The notes under the pieces are model-generated. The model did no database searches and was not told the origin of the DNA. It saw nothing but the letters and a program-made list of their open reading frames with translations. Made by a program: the position numbers and the translations under genes. A stretch of 64,000 nucleotides of DNA from Mesorhizobium atlanticum (GTDB lineage: Bacteria; Pseudomonadota; Alphaproteobacteria; Rhizobiales; Rhizobiaceae): positions 806,001 to 870,000 of the forward strand of contig NZ_QMBQ01000001.1 of NCBI RefSeq assembly GCF_003289965.1, written 5' to 3'. Positions 1 through 8,912 of the stretch are shown piece by piece (the first letter of the stretch is position 1; every line of letters begins with the position of its first letter).

Positions 1-1
1 G

Positions 2-1714
2 ATCGATCCCGCCTCTCCCAACCCGTCGGTCGAGACACTTCTGCACGCCTTCCTGCCGCACAAATTCGTCGACCACACGCATTCGACCGCGATCCTCGCC
101 ATCGTCGACCAGGAAGACAGCAAACCGCTGATCAGGGCCGTGTTCGGCGACAAGATGGGTTACGTGCCTTACATCAAGCCGGGCTTCGACCTCGCCAAGG
201 TCGCGGCCGACATCTATGACGCCGACCCGAGCGTCGAGGGTTTGATCCTCGACAAGCACGGCATCTTCACCTTCGGCGACGACGCCAAGCAGGCCTATGA
301 CCGCATGATCCATTACGTGACTGTGGCCGAGGACTACGTCGCCAAAAACGGCAAGCCGCAGGCGGCCAAGGCTGCGCTGCCGGCAAAACTCGCCAAGCCG
401 GGCGACATCGCGCCGACGCTGCGCGGCGCGGTGGCCGTGTCGCGCGGCGAAGGCCGTTTCGACCGCATGATCAGCGACTTCCGCACCTCGGACGCCATCG
501 TCGATTTCATCAATTCGGCCAAGATTGCCGAGTTGGCCGGCCGCGGCGTCTCGACGCCCGATCTGTCGATCCGCATCAAGACGGGACCGATGGCGGTGCC
601 GGCGCCCGACGCCGACAAGCTCGGCGACTTCAAGGCCGTGGTGCGCAGCCATGTCGAGGCCTTCGTCAAGGACTACACCGCCTATTTCGAGACCAACGAC
701 GCGCTGGACGACGTCAAGCGCACCATGCTCGACCCGATGCCGCGCCTGACGCTGGTTCCGGGGCTGGGGATGTTCGGCCATGGCCGCACGCTGAAGGATG
801 CCAAGATCGCTTCCGATGTCGGCGAGATGTGGATCGAGGCGGTGCGCGGCGCCGAGGCCGTCGGCAATTTCCATCCGCTGTCCAAAGCCGATCTCTTCCC
901 GCTCGAATACTGGTCGCTGGAGCAGGCCAAGCTTGCCTCCAACAAGCCGAAGCCGCTGACCGGCCAGGTGGTGCTGATCACCGGCGGCGCCGGCGCCATC
1001 GGCGCCGCGACGGCAAAACTGTTCGCGGCCAATGGCGCGCATGCGGTGATGGTCGATCTCGACGCCGCCAAGGCCGCCGACGCGGCGAAGGCGGCCGGCA
1101 ACAACTCGATCGGCATCGGCGCCGACATCACCAAGCCTGACGAGATGCGCGCCGCCTTCGACAAGGCGGTGGCCGTCTATGGCGGCGTCGACATCCTGGT
1201 CTCGAATGCGGGAGCGGCCTGGGAAGGCCGCATCGGCGAACTGGACGACGCCACCTTGCGCAAGAGCTTCGAGCTCAATTTCTTCGCCCATCAGTCGGCA
1301 GCGCAGAATGCGGTGCGCATCATGCTGGAACAGGGTACCGGCGGCGTGTTGCTCTTCAACACCTCGAAGCAGGCGATCAATCCCGGCCCGAAATTCGGCG
1401 CCTACGGCATTCCGAAGGCGGCGACGCTGTTCTTGTCACGGCAGTATGCGCTGGATTACGGCGCCTATGGCATCCGCTCCAACGCGGTCAACGCCGACCG
1501 CATCCGCTCGGGCCTTTTGACCGACGCCATGATTGCCAGCCGCTCCGGCGCGCGCGGCGTGTCGGAGAAGGAATACATGTCCGGCAATCTGCTCGGGCAG
1601 GAAGTGACGGCCGACGACGTGGCGCAGGCCTTCCTCCATCAGGCGCTGGCCGAGCGCACCACGGCGGACGTGACGACGGTGGACGGCGGCAACATCGCGG
1701 CGGCGTTGCGGTGA
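2..1714 (+). CDS. rhaD: Bifunctional class II aldolase / short-chain dehydrogenase, 5' truncated by window edge
   Basis: The reading frame is open from base 2, so the start lies left of the window; about 570 codons are visible of a family usually near 700. The first visible residues include HTHS, the zinc-ligand region of class II aldolases. The last ~250 residues form a Rossmann SDR domain: TGGAGAIG cofactor loop, SNAG, and a YGIPK catalytic Tyr/Lys pair. Fusions of this type act in rhizobial L-rhamnose catabolism, cleaving rhamnulose-1-phosphate to DHAP and lactaldehyde and oxidising lactaldehyde. That substrate is inferred from the family; no other rhamnose gene is in view. A palindrome follows the stop at 1728. 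Confidence 0.8.
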   Translation: MDPASPNPSVETLLHAFLPHKFVDHTHSTAILAIVDQEDSKPLIRAVFGDKMGYVPYIKPGFDLAKVAADIYDADPSVEGLILDKHGIFTFGDDAKQAYDRMIHYVTVAEDYVAKNGKPQAAKAALPAKLAKPGDIAPTLRGAVAVSRGEGRFDRMISDFRTSDAIVDFINSAKIAELAGRGVSTPDLSIRIKTGPMAVPAPDADKLGDFKAVVRSHVEAFVKDYTAYFETNDALDDVKRTMLDPMPRLTLVPGLGMFGHGRTLKDAKIASDVGEMWIEAVRGAEAVGNFHPLSKADLFPLEYWSLEQAKLASNKPKPLTGQVVLITGGAGAIGAATAKLFAANGAHAVMVDLDAAKAADAAKAAGNNSIGIGADITKPDEMRAAFDKAVAVYGGVDILVSNAGAAWEGRIGELDDATLRKSFELNFFAHQSAAQNAVRIMLEQGTGGVLLFNTSKQAINPGPKFGAYGIPKAATLFLSRQYALDYGAYGIRSNAVNADRIRSGLLTDAMIASRSGARGVSEKEYMSGNLLGQEVTADDVAQAFLHQALAERTTADVTTVDGGNIAAALR

Positions 1715-1727
1715 CGAGCACCGTTGC

Positions 1728-1761
1728 AGCGGTTCGTCGTTTCACGAAACGACGCACCGCT
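1728..1761. repeat. Solo palindrome related to the 4631-4671 repeat arm
   Basis: Two 16-nt arms (agcggttcgtcgtttc and its complement, one mismatch) are separated by 2 nt. The arm closely resembles the palindrome at 4631-4671. It lies 14 bp after the aldolase stop and could also act as a transcript 3' end, though no T-tract follows. The remaining 1762-1925 shows nothing clear. Confidence 0.6.
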
Positions 1762-1925
1762 CTTCTCGCGTTGACACCTCTCAGGACGGAGTGCCTTTCG
1801 CGCTTCTGCTGAAAAACTGCTGCAACCGGTCAAAGTCCCACTCCAATCCTCCGCTTACTACGGTTGAAGGGGATGTCTGGTGTTTCGCGTGCGAGCTCCA
1901 ACCCTGATCATTGGTGGAGTTGTCG

Positions 1926-2990
1926 ATGCCCGCAAAAAGACTTCGTATCGGCGTGCTGTTCGGCGGGCGCTCAGCCGAGCATGAGGTCTCGCTGCTCTCG
2001 GCGGCCAATGTCATGGCCGCGCTGGATCCGGCGAAATACGATGCCGTTCCTATCTTCGTCACGCGCGAAGGACTGTGGCTGCTAAGCAGCTTCGAGGGCG
2101 GCGCGCTGGCAACGCCATCCTCTGGCACGCAGCTCTGCCTGGTGCCGGGCGGGCATGGACGGATGCTGGCGATACCCGCCGGCGGGACTCCCCACGACCT
2201 TCCCGCCATCGATATACTGTTTCCGGTGCTGCATGGCCTGCATGGCGAGGACGGCGCGGTGCAGGGATTGGCCGAAGTGGCGCGCGTGCCGCTTGCCGGC
2301 TGCGGCATCCTCGGCTCCGCCACGGCCCTCGACAAGGACATCGCCAAGCGGCTGCTGAAGGCGGCCGGGCTGCCCGTCGCACGCTCGGTGGCGATCGACG
2401 AGGGTGCGGCGCCATCGCTCACCGAACTGGAAGAGCAGCTCGGCCTGCCGCTCTTCATCAAGCCGGCGCGGCAAGGTTCGTCGGTCGGCGTCGCGAAGGT
2501 CAATGCCAGCCAGGAATTCGACCGGGCGCTGACAGAAGCCTTCCAGCACGACCGCAAGCTGCTGGCGGAAGAATTCGTTCGTGGCCGCGAGATCGAATTC
2601 AGCGTGCTGGAGAGCCCCGCGGGCGAACTTTTCGTCTCGCGTCCAGGCGAGATCGTGCCCGCGGAGAGCCACGGCTTCTACAACTACAATGCCAAGTACA
2701 TCGACGAAGACGGCGCGGCACTGATCGTGCCGGCCGAGCTGCCGCCGGAGGTCGAGGAAGCCATGCGGGGCACAGCCGCAAAGGCGTTCAGAGCGCTTGG
2801 CTGCGACGGCATGGCCCGCGTCGACTTCTTCCTGATGCCGGACCTGAATTTCCTGATCAACGAGCTCAACACCATTCCCGGCTTCACCAATATCAGCATG
2901 TACGCCAAGGCGATGGCGGCGAGCGGCGTCAGCTACCCGGAAGTCATCGACCGCCTGGTGGCGCACGGGCTGGCGCGCGCCGGCCGCTGA
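1926..2990 (+). CDS. ddl: D-alanine--D-alanine ligase
   Basis: This cytoplasmic ATP-grasp enzyme joins two D-alanines for peptidoglycan precursors. Visible family motifs in order are LFGGRSAEHEVSLLSA at the N-terminus, HGLHGEDGAVQG, the lysine-bearing KPARQGSSVGV nucleotide-binding stretch, YNYNAKY in the omega loop (the Tyr/Lys form typical of D-Ala ligases rather than D-Ala-D-Lac ligases), and NELNTIPGFT with the magnesium-binding Asn/Glu. I chose ATG at 1926 because GGTGGAG sits six bases upstream; TTG 1911 and GTG 1914 in the same frame would bury that site. The product is 354 aa, normal length. It stands apart from any cell-wall cluster and converges on the next gene. Confidence 0.93.
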   Translation: MPAKRLRIGVLFGGRSAEHEVSLLSAANVMAALDPAKYDAVPIFVTREGLWLLSSFEGGALATPSSGTQLCLVPGGHGRMLAIPAGGTPHDLPAIDILFPVLHGLHGEDGAVQGLAEVARVPLAGCGILGSATALDKDIAKRLLKAAGLPVARSVAIDEGAAPSLTELEEQLGLPLFIKPARQGSSVGVAKVNASQEFDRALTEAFQHDRKLLAEEFVRGREIEFSVLESPAGELFVSRPGEIVPAESHGFYNYNAKYIDEDGAALIVPAELPPEVEEAMRGTAAKAFRALGCDGMARVDFFLMPDLNFLINELNTIPGFTNISMYAKAMAASGVSYPEVIDRLVAHGLARAGR

Positions 2991-3000
2991 GGCCAGGGTT

Positions 3001-3016
3001 GAGCTACTAATAGCTC
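3001..3016. terminator. Small hairpin between convergent genes
   Basis: GAGCTA-CTAA-TAGCTC forms a perfect 6-bp stem in the 37-bp gap between ddl and the converging regulator gene. No T-run follows, so a terminator role is only possible. Confidence 0.3.
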
Positions 3017-3027
3017 AGATCGCCGCA

Positions 3028-4533
3028 TCACTCCGGCAGGCCGGCCTTGCGGAAGCCATCGACGAAATGCCCGAGCGTCGCCTCGTCGCGGAACGGCTCC
3101 GTGTCGACCCAGCGCTGCGTAGAGAAATGCGGATTGCCGACGAGGAACAGCGCGACCTCGGTGCGCGCCTCGTCGAGGCGGCCGAGCTGCGCCAGGCTTG
3201 CCGCGAGGAAGCGGCGTGAGCTGGTGCGGTAGGTCTCGTCGCGGCGTAGCGTCTCGACGGCCGCCTCATAGTCGCGGGCCGCATACTGCGCCTGGCCGAG
3301 CGTCAGGTAATACCAGCTCGGCGGAAATGGATTGAGCCGGAATGCCTTGCGGATGTGTTCGAGACTCAAGTCCACCTGGCCGGCCAGCACCTCGATGTCG
3401 GACAATGTCGCCCAGATATCCGCCTCGTTCGGATCGAGTTCGATCGCCTTGGCGAACTCAATCTCGGCCTGTTCGAAATCGCGCTCATAGGCAAGCAGGT
3501 TGGCGAGCACCCAGCGGCAGCCGGCGTCGTTGGGATCGATCGCCACTGCCCTGTGCGCCAGTTGCAGAGCCGTGCTGCGGGCAGGCTCGAACGGCTCACC
3601 CCAATGCACCCAGCCCATCCAGTGGTTCATCGCAAGCCAGCGATAGGCCTCGGCATAGTCCGGGTCGAGCGAGATCGCGCGCGTGAGCATCAGATGCGCT
3701 TCGCGCGCCATTTGCGGCGACTCGTCGAACATTTTGCGTGCCCGCACGACGAGATCGTAGGCTTCGAGGCTCTTCGGCCGATTGCGCTCCGGCGGCGCGC
3801 GCAGCCGTCCGAGCAACGCCTCGACGATCTTACTGGTAGCCTCATCCTGAACGGCGAAGATGTCCTCCAGGCCGCGGTCGAAACGCTCCGCCCACAGATG
3901 CTCGCCGCTCAGCGCGTCGATCAGCTGCGCGTTGATGCGCACGCGTCCCGCGGCGCGTCTTGCGCTGCCCTCCAGCAGATAGCGCACACCGAGCTCCCCG
4001 GCGATGGCGCGCACGTCCATGGCCCTGCCCTTGTAAGCAAAGACCGAATTGCGCGCGATGACGAAGAGACCCGGTATCCGCGACAAATCGGTGATCAGGT
4101 CCTCGGTCAAGCCGTCGGCGAAAGACTCCTGCTCGGGGTCGTTGCTCAGATTGATGAAGGGCAGCACGGCGATCGACGGTTTGTCGGGCAGCGGCAAGGG
4201 TTTGCGTGTGGCGTCGGCCTGTTCGACGGTACCGGTGAAGCGATAGCCGACACGCGGCACCGTGGCGATCCACTCGCCGCCACCGGTCGCCGGTCCGAGC
4301 AGCTTCCTGAGCTGCGCTATCTGGACGGTGAGATTGCCTTCCTCGACGGCGGTGCCCGGCCAGGCAGCGTCCATCAGCTCGGCCTTGGCCAGGATTTCGC
4401 CGGGACGCGCGACGAGGGCCTCGAGCAGCTTCAGTCCGCGATGGCCGGCGGCAACGGGAACATCGCCCCGAAGCAGCGTTCCCGCGCCCGGATCAAGCAC
4501 AAACGGTCCGAAGGCAAAGCGCGATCCCTGCAT
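3028..4533 (-). CDS. Winged-helix (OmpR/CadC-type) regulator with TolB-like and TPR regions
   Basis: Residues ~1-100 form a trans_reg_C winged helix (ends VPRVGYRFTG), ~120-250 a TolB-like segment beginning KPSIAVLPFINLSND, and the rest a run of TPR helices with YAEAYRWLA, GCRWVLANLL and ADIWATLSDIE-type repeats. The architecture is common in Rhizobiales proteins often labelled adenylate cyclase-like, but no cyclase domain and no membrane segment is visible here. It is probably a cytoplasmic one-component regulator; the target is unknown. The start at 4533 lacks a clear ribosome-binding site, and a repeat element begins only 13 bp upstream, so the repeat forms most of its 5' leader. The gene stands alone. 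Confidence 0.8.
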   Translation of the reverse strand: MQGSRFAFGPFVLDPGAGTLLRGDVPVAAGHRGLKLLEALVARPGEILAKAELMDAAWPGTAVEEGNLTVQIAQLRKLLGPATGGGEWIATVPRVGYRFTGTVEQADATRKPLPLPDKPSIAVLPFINLSNDPEQESFADGLTEDLITDLSRIPGLFVIARNSVFAYKGRAMDVRAIAGELGVRYLLEGSARRAAGRVRINAQLIDALSGEHLWAERFDRGLEDIFAVQDEATSKIVEALLGRLRAPPERNRPKSLEAYDLVVRARKMFDESPQMAREAHLMLTRAISLDPDYAEAYRWLAMNHWMGWVHWGEPFEPARSTALQLAHRAVAIDPNDAGCRWVLANLLAYERDFEQAEIEFAKAIELDPNEADIWATLSDIEVLAGQVDLSLEHIRKAFRLNPFPPSWYYLTLGQAQYAARDYEAAVETLRRDETYRTSSRRFLAASLAQLGRLDEARTEVALFLVGNPHFSTQRWVDTEPFRDEATLGHFVDGFRKAGLPE

Positions 4534-4546
4534 GCGGCGATCTATA

Positions 4547-4671
4547 GAGCAATTCCAGGAAAAGTGTGAGCGGCTAAGTTCGGCGCCTTCGCCGTAACCT
4601 TCCGCCCGGAATTGCGTAAAAACAAAGGGATAGAGCGGTTCGCCGTTTCCGTGAAACGGTGAACCGCTCTA
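4547..4671. repeat. Full-length copy of a ~125-bp palindromic repeat
   Basis: The element has two parts. Bases 4547-4620 run from gagcaattccagg to ccggaattgcg (inverted ends gcaattcc) with an inner CGGCG...CGCCG hairpin. Bases 4631-4671 are a near-perfect palindrome of two 19-nt arms around CGT. The first part recurs inverted at 34521-34592 and 37373-37443, and the second has a relative at 1728-1761. Bases 4672-4793 show nothing else clear. It looks like a small non-autonomous palindromic element. Confidence 0.8.
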
Positions 4672-4793
4672 GCCGATTTGGAAGTTTTGAGAACTATTTG
4701 GGAGGGCTTAATTACGCCGCCGGTCGCCTGCGGCACAGTGCAATCTCAATCAGGTCGAGGGCCTTCGGAACCCTCGTTTCGATGGAGGTTGCC

Positions 4794-5033
4794 ATGAACG
4801 ACAGCTTTGCGCCTTCCACATGTCTGGCGGCGCCGTCCGCAATGCGCACAGGCCGCCGGCGCTTCAGCCTCGCGGCCTGGCGCGGCCTCGTCGCCGAGCG
4901 CCGCAAGCAGGCCTATTTCCGCTTCGAGCTCAAGCGCATGGCGATGGACAATCCGCATCTGATCGACGATATCGGACTGACGAAAGAAGAGGTCGAGGCG
5001 GAGATCGCCAAACTGCCTTTCTGGCAGCGGTGA
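4794..5033 (+). CDS. DUF1127 (YjiS-like) small protein
   Basis: A 79-aa basic protein ends in the DUF1127 pattern: an arginine-rich helix (FELKRMAMDNPHLIDDIGLT) followed by KEEVEAEIAKLPFW. ATG 4794 is preceded by GGAGG with 5-base spacing, which decides the start over longer in-frame options. In alphaproteobacteria, related small proteins have been tied to RNA turnover and to phosphate or stress physiology; that is family knowledge, and nothing here shows the role. It is monocistronic, with a good terminator 25 bp after the stop. Confidence 0.8.
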   Translation: MNDSFAPSTCLAAPSAMRTGRRRFSLAAWRGLVAERRKQAYFRFELKRMAMDNPHLIDDIGLTKEEVEAEIAKLPFWQR

Positions 5034-5057
5034 GGCCGCAACGGCCCTTACAAAGAC

Positions 5058-5090
5058 AGAGAGCGGCCCATTGGACCGCTCTCTTCATTT
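5058..5090 (+). terminator. Rho-independent terminator
   Basis: A perfect 9-bp stem AGAGAGCGG / CCGCTCTCT (5058-5066 with 5076-5084) is followed by TCATTTT. It ends the DUF1127 transcript and may also stop the converging ABC operon. Confidence 0.75.
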
Positions 5091-5107
5091 TGCGACGGCC
5101 TGAGCCC

Positions 5108-6160
5108 TTACTTGGCATTCGGGTTCGGCATCCAGGCAGGCATGGCGACATTGGCATGGGCGAACTGCGGCAGCTTGGCCGACAGGTCTTCCATGTTCTT
5201 GATGTCCTTGTCGATCAGCTCCTTCTGGGTGATCAGCGTCGGCGGCACGATGACGTTGTGGCCGGGATCCTCGCCGGCAAGCAGCTGCGCCAGCGCGCGC
5301 ACCGAGACCTGGCCGACGACGGCCGGGTTGGTGGCGGCGGTGGCAGCCCAGGCGCTGTCCGGCTCGCGCATCGCGGCGATATCCGAGGTCGAGATATCGG
5401 CCGAGTAGATCTTGATGCCCTTGTTCAGGCCGGCCTCGTCGACGGCAATCTTCACGCCCTTGGCGAACTCGTCATAGGGCGCGAACATCACCTTGATGTC
5501 GGGATGCGCCTGCAGCACCGAGCGCGCCTGGTTGGCGACCGAGTTGGCGATCGGGTTGTCGAGCGTGCCGAACTGCGCGACCTCGCTGATGCCCGAATAT
5601 TTCTTCTTGACGTCCACCCAGGTCTCGTTGCGGCGGTCGAGCGGGGCGATGCCGGCGACATAGACATAGCCGGCCTTCCAGCTCTCGCCATTGTCCTTCA
5701 CCGCCTGCTCCAGCGCGAGCCTGGCTAGGTCGCGGTCGGACTGCTCGATCTGCGGGATCTTCGGATTCTCGACATTGACGTCGAAGGCGACGACCTTGAT
5801 GCCGGCGTCGACAGCGCGCTGGGCGGCGTCCTTCATCGATTCCGTCAGGCCGTGCTGGATGATGATGCCCTGCACGCCCAGCGCGATCGCCTGGTCGACC
5901 ATGTCGGCCTGGAGCGCGGCGTCCTGGCGGCTGTCCAGCACGCGCAGATCGACGCCGAGCGCCTTGGCCTGCGCCTCGACGCCGGACAGATAGGCCTGGA
6001 AGAAGTCACCGGTCGACAGATAGCGCACCAGCGCGATCTTGACGCCCGGCTTGTCGAATGGCGCCGGCTTGTCTGCCGCCAATGCCGTGCCCTGCATCAG
6101 CAGCGCCGCGCCGGCGAGGCCGAGTGCCGCCTTCCCCAAAAGTCTCCTTGTGATGCTCAC
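5108..6160 (-). CDS. Periplasmic sugar-binding protein (RbsB-like), probable methylthioribose receptor
   Basis: A 350-aa periplasmic-binding-protein family 1/4 receptor. The N-terminus has a Sec signal (two arginines, then LLGKAALGLAGAALLMQG, cut after TALA). The body follows ribose-binding proteins: VKIALVRYLSTGDFF start, LGVQGIIIQHG, VVAFDVNV and MFAPYDEFAKG. GTG at 6160 is chosen because GGAGG lies 5 bases upstream; the longer ATG start at 6187 would place that site inside the gene. It is first in neither operon direction: the permease and ATPase precede it on the same strand. Divergent mtnKA suggests methylthioribose as ligand, an inference from context. Confidence 0.85.
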   Translation of the reverse strand: MSITRRLLGKAALGLAGAALLMQGTALAADKPAPFDKPGVKIALVRYLSTGDFFQAYLSGVEAQAKALGVDLRVLDSRQDAALQADMVDQAIALGVQGIIIQHGLTESMKDAAQRAVDAGIKVVAFDVNVENPKIPQIEQSDRDLARLALEQAVKDNGESWKAGYVYVAGIAPLDRRNETWVDVKKKYSGISEVAQFGTLDNPIANSVANQARSVLQAHPDIKVMFAPYDEFAKGVKIAVDEAGLNKGIKIYSADISTSDIAAMREPDSAWAATAATNPAVVGQVSVRALAQLLAGEDPGHNVIVPPTLITQKELIDKDIKNMEDLSAKLPQFAHANVAMPAWMPNPNAK

Positions 6161-6201
6161 TTTTTCCTCCGTTTGTGTTCTCATCAATGTCCCGGTCGCA
6201 A

Positions 6202-7194
6202 CTATCTCTTGCCCCTGCCGGAAAGGGCGAAGGTGAAGACAAGGGCGACGACGAGCACCGCGCCCTTGACGAAATCCTGCGTGTAGTAAGGGGCGTTCAT
6301 CATCGTCAGGCCTTGCAGCAGGACGCCGACGAACACCGCGCCGACGGCCGTGCCGAAGGCGTTGGGCTTGGCCGCGCCGAGCACCGCGTAGCCGATGAGC
6401 GCCGCCGCAACTGCGTCGAGCAGCAGATTATTACCCGAGGCGATGTCGCCGCGTCCAAGCCGGGCAGCGAGCAGAATCCCGCCGATCGAGGCAAAAACTC
6501 CCGAAATGACATAAGCCCAGATTTTGTATGCCTTGACAGGCGCGCCGGCGAGTTCGGCGGCTCGCTCATTGGAGCCGACGGCATACATCATGCGGCCGAA
6601 GCGGGTGTATTCGAGGAAGAACCAGATCAGCACCGCAAGCACGACCAGCACCACCACTGAAACCGGGATCAGGTTCGGGATGAAGAAGTCGATGCGATGG
6701 CGGCCGAGTGCCAGGAAGGCTTCCGAGAACTTGCCGTTGGCGACCGAGCCGTCGGGCATGGTCATGCCGGTGGCGATCGAGCGTCCTTCGGTCGGGATGC
6801 GCTGCAGGCCGAGCAGCAGGAACATCATGCCGAGCGTCGCCAGCAGATCGGGCACACGCATATAGACGATCAGCCAGCCGTTGATCAGGCCGACGATGAC
6901 GCCGATGACCAGGCAGGCGATGACGGCGACGATGGCGTTCTGCTCCAGCACCACCATGGCGTAAGAGGCCGCCATCATGGCGCTGGTAGCGACTGAGCCA
7001 ATAGACAGGTCGAAGCCGCCGACGACGAGCGTCGCGGTGACACCGAGCGCCAGCACGCCGGTGATGGCCACCGACTGGAAGATGAAGACCGCGCTTTGCG
7101 GCGAAACGAAGCCGTCGGCTGCAACAGCGAAATAGGCGATCAGCCCGACCAGCAGGACGATGAAGCCGTAGCGGATGGCGTAGTCGCGCATCAT
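6202..7194 (-). CDS. Sugar ABC transporter permease (RbsC/BPD_transp_2 family)
   Basis: A 330-aa inner-membrane protein with eight or more hydrophobic segments and the ribose-permease signature ATLVVGGFDLSIGSV near residue 60. The cytoplasmic loop YAVGSNERAAELAG contacts the ATPase in this family. Only one permease gene is present, so the channel is likely a homodimer. It sits between its ATPase (68-bp gap) and binding protein (41-bp gap), forming one transcription unit. Substrate assignment to methylthioribose rests on the shared promoter region with mtnK. Confidence 0.88.
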   Translation of the reverse strand: MMRDYAIRYGFIVLLVGLIAYFAVAADGFVSPQSAVFIFQSVAITGVLALGVTATLVVGGFDLSIGSVATSAMMAASYAMVVLEQNAIVAVIACLVIGVIVGLINGWLIVYMRVPDLLATLGMMFLLLGLQRIPTEGRSIATGMTMPDGSVANGKFSEAFLALGRHRIDFFIPNLIPVSVVVLVVLAVLIWFFLEYTRFGRMMYAVGSNERAAELAGAPVKAYKIWAYVISGVFASIGGILLAARLGRGDIASGNNLLLDAVAAALIGYAVLGAAKPNAFGTAVGAVFVGVLLQGLTMMNAPYYTQDFVKGAVLVVALVFTFALSGRGKR

Positions 7195-7262
7195 TCAGCG
7201 CCCCGCCGCGCGGCATTCGAACTCAAACGCATTCCCAGTCCACTCCCTGCAATTTGTCCCCC

Positions 7263-8774
7263 TCACGCAGCGCTGTGAAGCGGGCCGCCGGCCACTTCCG
7301 CCAGCAGCCGGTCGAGGTCGATATCGGCGTTGCGGTGCTCGCCGACGATCGTGTGTTCCGACATCACCAGGATGCGGTCGGCGGTTTCCAGCGCCTCGTC
7401 GATCTCGGTGACGAAGATCAGCGTCGCCCGGCCGTCGGCGCTGGCTCGAAGCTTCGCGGCGATGTCGCGGCGCGCCGAAATGTCGACGCCCTGGAAGGGC
7501 TCGTCGAGGATGAAGAGGCGCGAAGCCTGCGACATCCAGCGCGCCACCATCACCTTCTGCTGGTTGCCGCCGGAAAGCGCCGACAGCTCGTCCTTTTCGG
7601 AGCGGCAGACGATGCCGAGCTCGTCGATCTGGCGGCGGGCGGCGACACGCTCGGCGCGCGTCTTCATGACACTGAAGCTCGACATGCGCTTGAGGAACGG
7701 CAGGCTGATGTTGCGTTCGATGTTGAAGCCGCCGACGATGCCGCTCTCGGCGCGATCCTTGGCAACCAGGAAGACACCGGCGGCGATCGCCTCGCGCGCC
7801 GAGCCCGGCGCGTAGGGCTTGCCATCCATATGCATGGTGCCGGCAAGCGGCTTGCGCACGCCGAACAGCGTTTCGGCCAACGCCGTCTTGCCGACGCCGA
7901 CAAGGCCGGTGATCGCCACCACCTCGCCGGCGCCGAGCGTCATCGAGATCGGCTTCGACCCTTGCGCGATCCGCAGCCCCTCGGCGGTGAAGATCGCGCT
8001 GGCCGAGTGTCTGGCGACGACCCTGTCGAGATGGATCTTGCGCCCGAGCATGGCGTTGACGGCACCCTCGTAATCAAGCGGTTTTTGATCGAATGCGCCG
8101 GAGATGACGCCGTCGCGCATCGACACGATGCGGTCGGCGAGGCGCCTGATGTCGGACATGCGGTGCGAGATATAGAGGATGGCGACACCGTGACCGCGCA
8201 GCCGGTCGATCAGCGAGAACAACCGGTCGGCCTCGGCGCTCGACAGCGACGAGGTCGGCTCGTCGAGGATCAGCACTTTGGGCTCGTGCGCCATGGCGCG
8301 GGCAATGGCCACCATCTGCCGGTCGGCCAGTGACAGATCGCTGACGCGCGCCTTGAGGTCGATTGTGAGCCCCATACGGTCGGCGACAGCCTTGGCTTCG
8401 GCGCGGACATTGGCTGGCTTGAACAGCAATGACGCACCTTTGCCGCTCAGCCGGTCGAGCGTCAGGTTGGTGGCGACATCGAGGTCGGCCACCACGCCGT
8501 CATTGATGTTCTGGTGCACGGTGACGACGCCGGCGCGGATGGCCTCGGCGGGGGTCTGCGGATCGAACGCATTGCCGGCGAGCCGCATCGTGCCGGCACC
8601 GCGCGCATAGACGCCACTGATGATCTTGACCAGGGTGGATTTGCCGGCGCCGTTGGCGCCCATCAGCACGGTAACCTCGCCCGAATGAAGTTCGAGCGAG
8701 ATGCCGCCAAGCACCTCGTTCTGGCCAAAGGATTTCCTGAGGCCGTCCACACGGAACACGGCATCTGCGCCCAT
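7263..8774 (-). CDS. Sugar ABC transporter ATP-binding protein, tandem nucleotide-binding domains
   Basis: A 503-aa RbsA-type protein with two ABC cassettes. The first has a clean Walker A (GANGAGKST) and LILDEPTSSLS. The second has a degenerate P-loop (GLVGVGKT) but a full LSGGNQQK signature and FILDEPFQGVD, as is usual for this family. ATG 8774 is chosen because GGGAG lies six bases upstream. It is the first gene of the three-gene transporter operon and reads away from mtnK, its promoter lying in the shared 138-bp gap. Confidence 0.9.
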   Translation of the reverse strand: MGADAVFRVDGLRKSFGQNEVLGGISLELHSGEVTVLMGANGAGKSTLVKIISGVYARGAGTMRLAGNAFDPQTPAEAIRAGVVTVHQNINDGVVADLDVATNLTLDRLSGKGASLLFKPANVRAEAKAVADRMGLTIDLKARVSDLSLADRQMVAIARAMAHEPKVLILDEPTSSLSSAEADRLFSLIDRLRGHGVAILYISHRMSDIRRLADRIVSMRDGVISGAFDQKPLDYEGAVNAMLGRKIHLDRVVARHSASAIFTAEGLRIAQGSKPISMTLGAGEVVAITGLVGVGKTALAETLFGVRKPLAGTMHMDGKPYAPGSAREAIAAGVFLVAKDRAESGIVGGFNIERNISLPFLKRMSSFSVMKTRAERVAARRQIDELGIVCRSEKDELSALSGGNQQKVMVARWMSQASRLFILDEPFQGVDISARRDIAAKLRASADGRATLIFVTEIDEALETADRILVMSEHTIVGEHRNADIDLDRLLAEVAGGPLHSAA

Positions 8775-8794
8775 TCGTTCCTCCCTGATCCGTG

Positions 8795-8857
8795 ACGCTA
8801 TGGGCTCATTCGTCAATTGTCAACACGATTGACATTTGCCAGAGCGCTTCCTAGCTT
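8795..8857. promoter_or_regulatory. Divergent promoters sharing one dyad (ABC operon / mtnKA)
   Basis: TGTCAA-CACGA-TTGACA (8818-8834) is a perfect dyad whose two arms are themselves -35 boxes. Rightward: TTGACA 8829-8834, 17-bp spacer, TAGCTT 8852-8857. Leftward: TTGACA (complement of 8818-8823), 17-bp spacer, TAGCGT (complement of 8795-8800). A protein bound at the dyad would block both promoters at once. No regulator gene lies beside it. Confidence 0.6.
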
Positions 8858-8912
8858 GGCCCCGCCGCCGTGGCTCCGCTATCGTCGGAAACCACGCGCA
8901 GGAGGGGAGAGC

